Source: Pseudomonas tolaasii NCPPB 2192 (lineage in GTDB: Bacteria; Pseudomonadota; Gammaproteobacteria; Pseudomonadales; Pseudomonadaceae). Taken from it: 64,000 nt of DNA. A program made the position numbers and the translations under genes. Below, piece by piece: positions 54,151 to 63,297 of this stretch. Location of the stretch: positions 2,728,001-2,792,000 of the forward strand of contig NZ_PHHD01000001.1 of the NCBI RefSeq assembly GCF_002813445.1, read 5' to 3'. Every line of letters begins with the position of its first letter. Positions within the stretch are counted from its first letter, which is position 1. The notes below the pieces were generated by a model. It had not been told where the DNA came from. It made no database searches and was given only the letters and a program-made list of their open reading frames with translations.

Positions 54151-55040
54151 AACAGGTAGAGATCGACCTCGGTGAAGGTGATGCCGGTTTCGTTCTCGGT
54201 GAAGGTCCGGTCGGGATCCTGTTGATCCACGGCCTGACCGGCACCCCGACGGAATTGCGTCAGGTCGCCAAAGGCCTGGCCAAGGCGGGCAACTGCACGG
54301 TGTACGTGCCCACCCTGGCCGGGCACTGCGGCGATAACAGCGACTTGCAGGCCACCGGCTGGCTGGACTGGTACGAAGGCGTGCGCAAGACCTTCGTGCA
54401 GGTGCGCCAGCGCCACGAGCAGGTGTTTGTCGGGGGCTTGTCCATGGGCGCGGTGATGTCGATGTACGTGGCCGCCGAGCACCCGGGCCAGGTCGCCGGG
54501 CTGTTGATGTATTCCACCACCTTGAAGTACGACGGCTGGAGCATTCACAAGCTGGCGTTTCTGACGCCGTTGTTGATGAAGATCCCGTTCGGCGTGCACA
54601 TCTGCCGCTTCGAAGAGAAGCCGCCGTATGGCATCAAGAACGAGCGCCTGCGGGCGATTGTCGAGCGCCAGATGAAGGAAGGGGAGAGCAGCGAGGCCGG
54701 TTTGCTGACCATGGAAGGCATCACGGTGCGCGAGTTGCACCGCATGAACGCCGTGGTCAAAAAACGCATGCCCGAGGTCAAGGTGCCGGCACTGGTGCTG
54801 CATTCCATCGAGGATGACATCACCAGCCGCTGGAATGCCGATTATGTGGAACGCCATCTTGGCGGCCCCGTGACCAAGATCCTGCTGGACAACTGCTACC
54901 ACATGATCACCGTCGACCTGCAATACCGCCGGGTGATCGAGCTGAGCGCCGAATTCGTCGAGCAACACGCGGCCTTCAACCCCACACAGATCCAGGTGGG
55001 CACCGGCTTGCCTGCGATGGCAGCACTTCGGTCTGCCTGA
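54147..55040 (+). CDS. Alpha/beta hydrolase (carboxylesterase-like)
   Basis: A 297 aa cytoplasmic hydrolase. VGILLIHGLTGTPTEL carries the oxyanion loop, GGLSMGAVMS near residue 94 the nucleophilic Ser, LVLHSIEDDIT the Asp and CYHMITVD the His. It resembles carboxylesterase Est30-type monoacylglycerol lipases; a thioesterase role in the cluster is possible. GTG start overlaps the aminotransferase stop. The last 14 residues (VGTGLPAMAALRSA) are encoded by a family A REP fragment, so the original stop was lost or replaced. Confidence 0.87.
   Translation: MKQVEIDLGEGDAGFVLGEGPVGILLIHGLTGTPTELRQVAKGLAKAGNCTVYVPTLAGHCGDNSDLQATGWLDWYEGVRKTFVQVRQRHEQVFVGGLSMGAVMSMYVAAEHPGQVAGLLMYSTTLKYDGWSIHKLAFLTPLLMKIPFGVHICRFEEKPPYGIKNERLRAIVERQMKEGESSEAGLLTMEGITVRELHRMNAVVKKRMPEVKVPALVLHSIEDDITSRWNADYVERHLGGPVTKILLDNCYHMITVDLQYRRVIELSAEFVEQHAAFNPTQIQVGTGLPAMAALRSA
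54996..55020 (+). repeat. Family A REP fragment inside a coding region
   Basis: GTGGGCACCGGCTTGCCTGC, followed by GATGGC, matches the REP left arm with small changes (GCACC for GAGCT). It lies at the 3' end of the hydrolase reading frame; no inverted partner follows before the next gene. Confidence 0.75.
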
Positions 55041-55086
55041 CACATCAGGGTGCCGCTCCTGATCGCCATATAGATAAGGGAAGTAC

Positions 55087-56211
55087 GTGATCACCGCCCA
55101 AGCCTTCCCGACCATCCGGGCCATCCAGCGCAGTGCCTGGAACGACTGTTTTCCCGGTGCCCTGGAGGATTGGGACTATTACGTCGCCGTGGAAAACGCG
55201 GCCATCCGTGATTTCACCTGGCGTTACCTGGCTGTCTACGAAAACGGCACGGTGATGGCGGTCGCCGCCGCCTTCATCACCGATTATCGCCTCGACACCA
55301 CGGTGTCGGGCAGCGCAAAGCGCTTTACCGAGCGCCTGGAGCGACTGTGGCCGGGTGTTTTGCAGGTGCAGTTGTACGCCATCGGCTCGCCGGTGGCCGA
55401 GCGCTGTGACGCGGGCATTGCCAGCAGCGTGGCCGACGTTCGACGCCCACTGTTTCTCAAACAGTTGCTGCAGGCCGCGCGCCAGGATGCCAACGCGCTC
55501 GGTGTGGGCCTGCTGGCGGTTAAAGATGTGCCGACCAGCGACCCGCACTGGGCCGCCAGCTGCGAGGCGGCGGGCTTTCAGAGCATGCCGGGGTTACCCA
55601 GCGGGCTGTTGAGCGTGCCTTACGGTTCGGTTGATGCCTACCTGGGCTCGTTGTGCAAATCCACCCGCAAGGACCTGCGCCGCAAACTGCGTGCGCCAGG
55701 CCCTCGCGTGGAATGGCGGCACAATATTGATGACGTGTTGCCCGAAGTGATGCGCCTGTATGAAGGCACCCTCAGCCGTGCCGATTTCCAGTTCGAGCGC
55801 CTGCCGGCCAGCTACTTCACCGGCATCCTTGAACGCCTTGAAAACCGTGCAGTCTGTGCTCTTTACTGGGTGGACGAGCGATTGGTGGCCTTCAACCTGA
55901 TCCTTTTGGACCAGCACCGGCTGGTCGACAAGTTTTTCGGGCATGACATTGAATTCGGTCGTGAGTACAACCTGTATTTCAGGTGCTGGCTGACCAATGT
56001 CGACTATTGTATTGCGCACAATATTCCGGTGTACGAGTGCGGCCAGGAGGGGTATGCCAGTAAGCTGCGCCTGGGCTGCGAATTTCGCGGCAACAGCATG
56101 TTTTTCCGCCACCGTAACCGGCTGGTCAACGGCGTGCTCACACTTGCGAAAATGTTTCTACGACCGGACCGTTCCGACCCTGCCATGGCTGCTGTGATAA
56201 GCGAAACCTGA
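55087..56211 (+). CDS. GNAT/BioF2-like (FemAB-type) acyltransferase
   Basis: A 374 aa protein of the GNAT superfamily with two GNAT-like halves. The N-terminal part holds a substrate-like domain; the C-terminal half (about 190-350) has KSTRKDLRRKLR, VDERLVAFNLILLD and HNIPVYECGQEGYASKLRLG, typical of the Acetyltransf_6/FemAB group that transfers acyl or aminoacyl groups. GTG start at 55087 follows AAGGGA. It probably acts on the aminotransferase product, which is inference. The kinase start ATG overlaps its stop by one base. Confidence 0.82.
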   Translation: MITAQAFPTIRAIQRSAWNDCFPGALEDWDYYVAVENAAIRDFTWRYLAVYENGTVMAVAAAFITDYRLDTTVSGSAKRFTERLERLWPGVLQVQLYAIGSPVAERCDAGIASSVADVRRPLFLKQLLQAARQDANALGVGLLAVKDVPTSDPHWAASCEAAGFQSMPGLPSGLLSVPYGSVDAYLGSLCKSTRKDLRRKLRAPGPRVEWRHNIDDVLPEVMRLYEGTLSRADFQFERLPASYFTGILERLENRAVCALYWVDERLVAFNLILLDQHRLVDKFFGHDIEFGREYNLYFRCWLTNVDYCIAHNIPVYECGQEGYASKLRLGCEFRGNSMFFRHRNRLVNGVLTLAKMFLRPDRSDPAMAAVISET

Positions 56212-57989
56212 TGATCACCAAGACCCGCCAGAAAGCCCGCCCTTTTGCCATTTCGCGCTGGAGTGTCCAGCGCAAGCTGGTGCTGGCGTTTTGGCTGGTC
56301 AGCGTGATTCCCACCATGATCGCCGCCGAGCTGGCAGCAACCACGCTGTCGCAGATTTTCGACAGTAACGTGCGCATCTGGCTGCAAGAGTCGACCAAAA
56401 TCGTCAAGGACGAGATCGGCGACATCCTTCATGACAACGCGCGCATGGCCAAGCTGTTTCTGCGCTACACCAGCCCGCCTTCCAGCAAGCAGGCGGCCAA
56501 ACACGACCGGTTGACGGCGGACATTGCCGACGCCACCGATATCGATGTGGTCGCGCTGATTCGCAGCAGTGACCACAAGGTGATGTTCAGCACGGCCTCC
56601 GATGACATCGTCAAACAGATCGACCTGACCAGCAACGCGGTGCTGCAAACGGTACAAGTGGCTGGCGTCAGCACGGGCCTGGTGGTCTCGACCTTCGAAA
56701 CTACCCAGGAGGGCGTCGATTACCTGCTGTTGGTGGCCACTTACCTGGACAGCAGTTTCCTGACCAGTGTGGCCGATGTGCACTCCCTGGACTTGCGCCT
56801 GTACCTGGCCAACCCGTCGGGGTTCAACGAGATTTTCTCGACCCAGCGCTTTGAGAATCATCCGTCGCGCATTCCCAAGGATGTGGAGACGGCGATGCGC
56901 AGCACCCGGCAACCCAGCGAGCAATTCACCAACAACTACAGCGGGTTGTACTGGCCGATCTTCAACGATGCCGGCGACCTGCAAGGGGTGATTTTCAGCG
57001 GCTTGCTGCGCCATACCAGCCTGGTGGGGCTGGTGAATCAGAGCAACCTGTTCGTGCTGATTTTCCTGCTCAGCTCGGCGTTGTCCCTCGGCGCCGGGGT
57101 GCTGGTGTCGCGGCGCCTGACCCAGCCGCTGCGGGATTTGTCCCAGGGCGTGAACGCGGTGATCTCGGGCAACTACGAGCATCGCGTGCGGGTGACCGGC
57201 GGCGATGAGCTGGCGCAACTGAGCAGCACCTTCAACCACATGACCGAGCGCCTGGGCGAGTTGCACCACCTCGAAGCCCAATTGCGCCGCCGCGACCGGC
57301 TGCACGCCCTCGGCGAAGTCGCCATGGGCCTGGCCCACGAAATCCGCAACCCGCTGGGCATCATCAAGACAGCCACCCAGTTGCTGCACCGCCGCGTCGA
57401 CCTGCCGGAAACCGACAAGCGCCACCTGGAATACGTGATCAGCGAGGTCAGCCGCATCAACGACCTGATCACCGAGTTTCTCGATTTCGCCAAGCCCAAC
57501 GCGCCCCTTCGGGTGTTGCAGCCGGCACGTGTGCTGGTAGAGGAAATTCTCGGGTTTTGCAGCCCGGAGCTGGCGACCCACAACATCGATGCCCACATCG
57601 ATGACCAGGCCCCCGGTGCAACGCTGTATGCCGATGCCAAACAGCTCAAGCAGGCTTGCCTGAACCTGATTCTCAACGCCATCGACGCGATGCCCGAAGG
57701 CGGGCGTCTGACCCTGGGCATTCGCACGGTAGATGACAACACGGTGATCAGCATCGCCGACACCGGCCAGGGCATTCCGGCGGACATGATTGAGCGTATC
57801 TTTACTCCGTTCGTCACCACCAAGGCTCAGGGCACGGGTTTGGGCTTGGCGAAAGTCTATTCGATCATGGAAAGTCACGATGGCAGCATTGAATGTGCCA
57901 GTGAAAAAGATGCCGGCGCCACCTTCAGCCTGTTCATTCCGGCGCAAGGTGAAGACGACGGCGAGGATGAGGAAGGTCATGACGCATAA
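56211..57989 (+). CDS. Sensor histidine kinase (NtrB/AtoS-like)
   Basis: A 592 aa membrane kinase: membrane segment near 23-45, periplasmic or extracellular sensor region (about 46-275), second segment (276-300), HAMP, HisKA with phospho-acceptor His376 in GLAHEIRNPLGII, and HATPase with NLILNAIDAMPEGG and DTGQGIP, GTGLGLAKVYSIM. It begins at the TGATG overlap with the acyltransferase and overlaps the regulator gene by 11 bases, so the six genes are translated as a unit. Signal unknown. Confidence 0.9.
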   Translation: MITKTRQKARPFAISRWSVQRKLVLAFWLVSVIPTMIAAELAATTLSQIFDSNVRIWLQESTKIVKDEIGDILHDNARMAKLFLRYTSPPSSKQAAKHDRLTADIADATDIDVVALIRSSDHKVMFSTASDDIVKQIDLTSNAVLQTVQVAGVSTGLVVSTFETTQEGVDYLLLVATYLDSSFLTSVADVHSLDLRLYLANPSGFNEIFSTQRFENHPSRIPKDVETAMRSTRQPSEQFTNNYSGLYWPIFNDAGDLQGVIFSGLLRHTSLVGLVNQSNLFVLIFLLSSALSLGAGVLVSRRLTQPLRDLSQGVNAVISGNYEHRVRVTGGDELAQLSSTFNHMTERLGELHHLEAQLRRRDRLHALGEVAMGLAHEIRNPLGIIKTATQLLHRRVDLPETDKRHLEYVISEVSRINDLITEFLDFAKPNAPLRVLQPARVLVEEILGFCSPELATHNIDAHIDDQAPGATLYADAKQLKQACLNLILNAIDAMPEGGRLTLGIRTVDDNTVISIADTGQGIPADMIERIFTPFVTTKAQGTGLGLAKVYSIMESHDGSIECASEKDAGATFSLFIPAQGEDDGEDEEGHDA

Positions 57990-59376
57990 CGTATTGGTGG
58001 TCGACGACGAGCCCAAGCTCTGTGATTTGCTGTCGTCGGCCCTGAGCCAGAGCGGCATTCAGGTGTTCACCGCGAGTAACGGCCTGCACGCGCTCAAGGT
58101 GCTGGAGCAGGAAGACATCGACCTGGTGATCAGCGACTGGCGCATGCCCGGCATGGACGGCCCGGCGCTGCTGGCCGAGATCAAGGTGCGCTTCCCCGAG
58201 CTGCCGGTGATCGTGATGACGGCCTACAGCACGGTGAAAAACGCCGTGCAGTCGATGCGCAATGGCGCCTACGACTACATCGCCAAACCGTTCGACATCG
58301 ATGAGCTGGACATCACCGTGGCCAAGGCCCTGCAGTTTCGCGACATCCTGCGCGACAACGCGCGCCTGCGCGCCGAGCTGGACCAGCACGCACAGTTCGA
58401 CAGCCTGGTGGGCGACAGCCCGGCGTTCCGCCAGGTGCTGCACGCGATCGATTCGGTGCGCGAGAGTAACGCGACCATTCTGCTGACCGGCGAGAGCGGC
58501 ACCGGCAAGGAAATGGTCGCCCGTGCCATCCACAAACATGGCAGCCGCGCCGACAAGCCGTTCGTGGCGGTCAATTGCGCGGCCATTCCCGAAGGCTTGC
58601 TGGAAAGTGAAATGTTTGGCCACCGCAAAGGCGCGTTTACCGGCGCCGTGGCCGACCGGGTAGGGCGCTTCATGCAGGCCGACCAGGGCACGCTGTTCCT
58701 GGACGAGGTCGGCGATATGCCGCTGGCGTTGCAGGCCAAGATTCTGCGCGCGTTGCAGGAGCGCGTGATCGAGCCGGTGGGCGACCCGAGAGAGCGCAAG
58801 GTGGATGTGCGGGTGATCGCCGCCACCAACAAGAACCTGCTGGACGCGGTGGCGAACAAGGAGTTTCGCGAAGACTTGTACTACCGCCTCAACGTGTTCC
58901 CGATTCCGCTGCCGGCCCTGCGCGAGCGCGCCGAAGACATCGTGCCCCTGGCCCGCCACTTCGCCGAAACCCTGAGCGCCACCGCCGGCAAACGTATCAC
59001 CGGCTTCAGCGCGGAGGCGTTGCAGGCCATGGCGGCTTACCACTGGCCGGGCAATATTCGCGAGCTGCAAAACTGCGTGGAGCGCGCCACCATCGTCGCG
59101 GCCAAACCGGTGATCGAAGACATCGACCTGCCGGCCTATCTGTTTGCCTCCAGGCCTGCCGAGGAGGGCGTGGCAGCGCTGCTTGGCGACAACCCGGAAG
59201 TACCGGCGGACCTGGACGCCGCACTGGCGGAAGTCGAAAAAACCTACATTCTGGCGGCGTTGAACGAGACCAACGGCGTGCAAGCGGCGGCAGCGTCGAA
59301 GATCGGGATTTCCGAGAGAAGTTTCTGGTACCGCTTGAAGAAGCTCGGCATTCACGTCGAGAAGATCATCCGCTGA
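57979..59376 (+). CDS. NtrC-type sigma-54 response regulator
   Basis: A 465 aa activator: receiver with Asp53 in VISDWRMPGMDG, AAA+ domain with Walker A GESGTGKE (near 163-170), GAFTGA loop intact in HRKGAFTGAVADR, Walker B GTLFLDEVGDM, and a C-terminal Fis-type helix-turn-helix (VQAAAASKIGISERSFWYRLKKLGI). I chose the ATG at 57979, behind AGGAAGG; an ATG at 57967 is possible. The operator-like repeat and sigma-54 promoter before the cluster are its likely targets. Confidence 0.92.
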   Translation: MTHNVLVVDDEPKLCDLLSSALSQSGIQVFTASNGLHALKVLEQEDIDLVISDWRMPGMDGPALLAEIKVRFPELPVIVMTAYSTVKNAVQSMRNGAYDYIAKPFDIDELDITVAKALQFRDILRDNARLRAELDQHAQFDSLVGDSPAFRQVLHAIDSVRESNATILLTGESGTGKEMVARAIHKHGSRADKPFVAVNCAAIPEGLLESEMFGHRKGAFTGAVADRVGRFMQADQGTLFLDEVGDMPLALQAKILRALQERVIEPVGDPRERKVDVRVIAATNKNLLDAVANKEFREDLYYRLNVFPIPLPALRERAEDIVPLARHFAETLSATAGKRITGFSAEALQAMAAYHWPGNIRELQNCVERATIVAAKPVIEDIDLPAYLFASRPAEEGVAALLGDNPEVPADLDAALAEVEKTYILAALNETNGVQAAAASKIGISERSFWYRLKKLGIHVEKIIR

Positions 59377-59386
59377 TTTCCCTGAG

Positions 59387-59493
59387 GATCGTTCCCACGC
59401 TCTGCGTGGGAACGCCTCCTGTGACGCTCTGCGTCACGCTTTGGGACGCGGAGCGTCCTGGGCTGCATTCCCACGCGAAGCGTGGGAACGATC
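59387..59493. repeat. Family C palindromic element
   Basis: GATCGTTCCCACGC at one end and GCGTGGGAACGATC at the other, with internal inverted repeats, in the convergent gap between the regulator and glpM. Confidence 0.9.
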
Positions 59494-59495
59494 AA

Positions 59496-59831
59496 TCAGT
59501 GCATGCGAACCCACACGCTGACCAGCACCGTCGCCGCCATCAACCATGCCACCGCCGCCACCGCGAGCGACGCCTCCAACCGCATGCGGTCAACCATGAC
59601 GTACAGCGTGGCCAGGTACACAAAGTACGGAATGATCGACCACATCCCGAACAGGATGGTGGTCTTCAAATCCTCCACCGAACGGCCCTTGCCGACGATG
59701 TAGTGCGCGATCAGCGCGAAGGTCGGAAACAGCGGCACCAGCCCGGCGATGTAGTAGTTTTTGGTCTTGGCCAGCGCGGCCAGGATCAACACCACCGCCG
59801 CGCCGAGGGCGGCTTTGAGAAATAGATCCAT
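59496..59831 (-). CDS. glpM: GlpM family membrane protein
   Basis: A 111 aa protein with four hydrophobic segments. KNYYIAGLVPLFPTFALIAHYIVG and LKTTILFGMWSIIPYFVYL fit the family. In P. aeruginosa glpM is associated with glycerol metabolism and alginate production. Its ATG overlaps the aauR stop (TGATG), so it is translated with the acidic amino acid regulator, an unexpected partner. Confidence 0.85.
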   Translation of the reverse strand: MDLFLKAALGAAVVLILAALAKTKNYYIAGLVPLFPTFALIAHYIVGKGRSVEDLKTTILFGMWSIIPYFVYLATLYVMVDRMRLEASLAVAAVAWLMAATVLVSVWVRMH

Positions 59832-61168
59832 CAGTGGCTCAACCCGTATTTCTTGACCTTGTCGAACAGCGTGGTCTTGGCCATTCCCAGTTCCTGGCTG
59901 GCCTGGGTCAGGTTGCCGCCGCTGCGTTGCAGGGCGTCATTGAGCAGGTTGCGCTCGAACGCTTCCACTGCTTCGGTAAAGGCCAGGCCGTGGCTGCCGC
60001 TGCCGGTGCCGCTTTTCTTGAAGGCCGGCAGGCCCAGGGCAAAGCGCTCGGCGACGTTGCGCAGTTCGCGCACATTACCCGGCCAGTCGTGGCTCATCAG
60101 GGTGGAGACGGTCTGGTTGTCCAGCTCCGGCACGCTGCGGTCAAACCGTAGCGACGACTGCTGCAGGAAGTGCTCGAACAACTGCAGGATGTCTTCGCGG
60201 CGTTCGCGCAGCGGTGGCAGCTCCAGGGTGACCACGTTGAGGCGGTAATACAGGTCGCTGCGGAATTGGCTGGCGCGACTCAGTTCGTCGAGGTCGGATT
60301 TGGTGGCGGCGATCACCCGGCAATCCACCGCCACGCTCTGGTTCGAGCCCAGGCGTTCGAGGGTGCGTTCCTGCAGCACCCGCAACAGTTTGATTTGCAG
60401 GTTGATCGGCATGCTTTCCACTTCATCGAGGAACAGCGTGCCCTCGTGGGCGTGTTCGATTTTGCCGATACGCCGTTTTCCCGCACCGGTAAAGGCGTTG
60501 GCTTCGTGGCCGAAGATTTCGCTTTCGAACAGGTTTTCCGGCAGGCCGCCGCAGTTCAGGGCGACGAATTGGTGGGAATGACGCCGACTGAAATCATGCA
60601 GGCAGCGCGCGACCAGTTCCTTGCCGGTGCCGGTTTCACCTTCGATCAGTACGTTGGCCGAGGTGTCGGCCACGTTGGCGATCAGCTCGCGCAGGTTTTG
60701 CATGGCGGGCGAGCGGCCGATGATGCGGCCTTCCAGGGAATCACGCTCGGCCAATTGACGGCGCAACGACCAGACTTCCCGCGCCAGCCCGCGCTGTTCC
60801 AGGGCGCGGCGTGCCACGTCCACCAGGCGCTCGGGGGAGAAGGGTTTTTCCATGAAGTCGTAGGCGCCGTTGCGCATGGCACCGACCGCCATGGAAATGT
60901 CGCCATGCCCGGTGATCAGCACCACCGGCAGGCTTTTATCCAGGGCCTTGAGGCGCGTCAGCAATTCCAGGCCGTCGATGCCCGGCAAACGGATGTCACT
61001 GATCACAATGCCGGCAAAATTCTCGCCGATGCGCTTGAGCGCTTCTTCGGCGCTGCCCACGCCCACGCTGTGAATGTCTTCCAGCGCCAGGGCTTGCTGG
61101 CAGCCGAGCAACACATGGGGGTCGTCTTCGACGATCAGAACGGTGAGGTCTTTCGAATCTGTATTCAT
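59831..61168 (-). CDS. aauR: Sigma-54 response regulator AauR (DctD-like)
   Basis: A 445 aa activator for acidic amino acid uptake and use, as known in P. putida. Receiver with Asp58 in VISDIRLPGIDG, AAA+ with Walker A GETGTGKE and Walker B GTLFLDEVESM, and a Fis-type C-terminal helix-turn-helix (NLTQASQELGMAKTTLFDKVKKYGL). The usual GAFTGA sigma-54 contact loop reads NAFTGA (GHEANAFTGAGK). Start overlaps the aauS stop by 4 bases; glpM follows by overlap. Confidence 0.88.
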   Translation of the reverse strand: MNTDSKDLTVLIVEDDPHVLLGCQQALALEDIHSVGVGSAEEALKRIGENFAGIVISDIRLPGIDGLELLTRLKALDKSLPVVLITGHGDISMAVGAMRNGAYDFMEKPFSPERLVDVARRALEQRGLAREVWSLRRQLAERDSLEGRIIGRSPAMQNLRELIANVADTSANVLIEGETGTGKELVARCLHDFSRRHSHQFVALNCGGLPENLFESEIFGHEANAFTGAGKRRIGKIEHAHEGTLFLDEVESMPINLQIKLLRVLQERTLERLGSNQSVAVDCRVIAATKSDLDELSRASQFRSDLYYRLNVVTLELPPLRERREDILQLFEHFLQQSSLRFDRSVPELDNQTVSTLMSHDWPGNVRELRNVAERFALGLPAFKKSGTGSGSHGLAFTEAVEAFERNLLNDALQRSGGNLTQASQELGMAKTTLFDKVKKYGLSH

Positions 61169-63066
61169 GTCGACTCAGCTTTTTGAGCGCCCGCCAGCGG
61201 CAGGCACAAGACAAAGGCAGTACCACCGCTGGCCGGGTGTTCCACGGCGAGGTTGCCGCCGGTGGCTGCCGCGAGGCTGGCGGAAAGCGTCAGCCCCAGG
61301 CCCAGGCCTTGTTCGCCGGGTTTGGTGGTGAAGAACGGTTCGAACAAATGCTTGCGCGCCTCGGGGTCGATACCGTGGCCGTTGTCGCGTACTTGCAGGC
61401 GGTACTTGTCGTCAACGTTGTGGCCGTCCAGCCACAGCTCGGGAGCCGGTTGTGCCTGCATGGCGTCAAGGGCGTTGCCGATCAGGTTGACCAGAATCTG
61501 TTCCAGACGCGTCTGATCGATCTGCAATTGGGCGTGGGCGAAGTCGCGATTGACCTTCAACGGCAAGCCGTCCAGGCGTGCGCCCAGCACCTGAAACGCG
61601 GCATCCACGGCTTTGCCGAGGTTGGCTTCGCCCTGGTCGTCACCGCGCCGGGCGAAGGAGCGCAGGCTGGCGGTGATGCGGCCCATGCGGTCGATCAGTT
61701 CGTTGATGGTCTTGAGGTTGGTGCTGGCGGTGTCGAGGGCGCCGCGCTCAAGGAAGCGCACGGTGTTGCCCGACAGGGTGCGCAAGGCGGCCAGCGGCTG
61801 GTTCAACTCATGGGCGATGCTGGTGGACATCTGGCCGATGGCCGCAAGTTTACCCGCCTGTACCAGCTCATCCTGGGCGTGGCGCAGAGTTTCTTCGGCC
61901 TGGCGTCGCTCGCGGATCTGGCCCTTGAGGCGTTCGTTGCTGGCGCGCAGGTCGGCGGTGCGTTCGGCAATCCGTCGTTCCAGCTGGCTGTTGGCTTCCT
62001 GCAAGGCTTCCCGCGCGGCAAGGCGGGTGGCGATGACTTTGCGCCGTTCGTTCCAGGCGATCAACAGGAATGCGACCAGGCCAAAGGCGACGGCCACCAG
62101 AATGCCCTGGTTGATTGCTGCGCGGCGCAGGTCGTTGAGCGGCGTGAGCAGGGTGAAATTCCACGGGGTGTCGGTGAGCGGGCGGGTTTGCGCCAGGTAG
62201 CTGACTTCGTGTTCGTCGTTGACCACTTCGCTGTTGGCCGGGAAGGTCAGTTTTTCGGTGCCTTCGTTGAGGCGCTCGCGGGCCAGGGGCTCCAGCTCGT
62301 TCAATGTCGCCCAGTAATATTGCAGGCTGTGGGCCAGGCGTTCCTTGGTCTCGTCGCTCAGCGGGCGCACGGCCTTGAGGCGGCGGGCCGGGTCACTGGA
62401 GAGGATGATGATGCCGTTCTCATCGCTGACAAACGCTTCGAGGCGCGCGCGCTGCCAACGATCTTCAAGCGCTTCGAGGCGCACCTTGACCACGGCGACG
62501 CCGATGATTTTGCCGTGTTCCTCCAGGCCGTGGGCCAGGTAGTAGCCGGCTTCGCCGTTGGTGCTGCCCACGCCATAGAAACGACCGGGCTGACCGCGTA
62601 CGGCATTTTGGAAATAGGCACGGAAGGACAGGTCTTCACCCTGGTAACTGTCGGCGTCGCGCCAGTTACTGGTGGCCAGTACGCGGCCGGTGGTGTCCAT
62701 CACGTAGATGGCCCGGCTGCGACTGCGGCGGTTCAGGCCTTCGAGGTAATCATTGACCGGTTGCCGGGTTTCCTGGTTGGGGTCGGCCAGCAGCGTGGAC
62801 ACGCTGGACTCCAGTTCCAGCAAGCTGGGCAGGTAGGTGTATTTGCTCAGTTCGCTTTCGACGGTACGGGCATGCAACTCCAGCTGGCGTTCGCCGTTGT
62901 CGCTGAGGGTGCGAATGCCGTAGTACTCACTGACCCAAAAGCCGATATAACCCAGGCCGATCATCAGGGCGATGATCAGTGGCGGCAGGAACAGTTGGCG
63001 AATCAGGCGTGGTTTCACGGCAAGTGATGGCGGTGCGGCGCGAAATTGGTTGGGGTCGCATTTCAT
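61165..63066 (-). CDS. aauS: Sensor histidine kinase AauS (DctB-like)
   Basis: A 633 aa membrane kinase of the DctB group, sensing acidic amino acids in the AauSR system. N-terminal membrane segment (about 25-47), double-Cache-like periplasmic domain (AIYVMDTTGRVLATSNW, GRFYGVGSTNGEAGYYLAHGL), second membrane segment (about 310-335), coiled coil, HisKA with SIAHELNQPLAALRTL and HATPase with NLIGNALDAM. The ATG at 63066 has AAGG eight bases upstream; a GTG at 63069 is also possible. Gene order with aatP upstream agrees with P. putida. Confidence 0.88.
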   Translation of the reverse strand: MKCDPNQFRAAPPSLAVKPRLIRQLFLPPLIIALMIGLGYIGFWVSEYYGIRTLSDNGERQLELHARTVESELSKYTYLPSLLELESSVSTLLADPNQETRQPVNDYLEGLNRRSRSRAIYVMDTTGRVLATSNWRDADSYQGEDLSFRAYFQNAVRGQPGRFYGVGSTNGEAGYYLAHGLEEHGKIIGVAVVKVRLEALEDRWQRARLEAFVSDENGIIILSSDPARRLKAVRPLSDETKERLAHSLQYYWATLNELEPLARERLNEGTEKLTFPANSEVVNDEHEVSYLAQTRPLTDTPWNFTLLTPLNDLRRAAINQGILVAVAFGLVAFLLIAWNERRKVIATRLAAREALQEANSQLERRIAERTADLRASNERLKGQIRERRQAEETLRHAQDELVQAGKLAAIGQMSTSIAHELNQPLAALRTLSGNTVRFLERGALDTASTNLKTINELIDRMGRITASLRSFARRGDDQGEANLGKAVDAAFQVLGARLDGLPLKVNRDFAHAQLQIDQTRLEQILVNLIGNALDAMQAQPAPELWLDGHNVDDKYRLQVRDNGHGIDPEARKHLFEPFFTTKPGEQGLGLGLTLSASLAAATGGNLAVEHPASGGTAFVLCLPLAGAQKAEST

Positions 63067-63127
63067 CACAGATGCCTTGGGTCAGCTACCAATGTGAATA
63101 CAGGGATCTTTGGCTGTGAATGCTGAT

Positions 63128-63262
63128 TGTGGCGAGGGAGCTTGCTCCCGCTGGGCTGCGTAGCAGCCCTGAAAACTGACGACCGCAATTCTTCACTGGA
63201 AAAATAAGTCGCCTGTTTTGGGGCCACTTCGTGCCCCAGCGGGAGCAAGCTCCCTCGCCACA
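63128..63262. repeat. Family B REPIN-like doublet
   Basis: Left arm TGTGGCGAGGGAGCTTGCTC and its inverse at the right, with a loop of about 80 bases that contains the extra hairpin GGGCTGCGTAGCAGCCC. It lies between aatP and aauS, so it is probably transcribed with them. Confidence 0.88.
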
Positions 63263-63297
63263 GACAAGCCTCTCAGCACTGCCTGTATTCATTGCAC

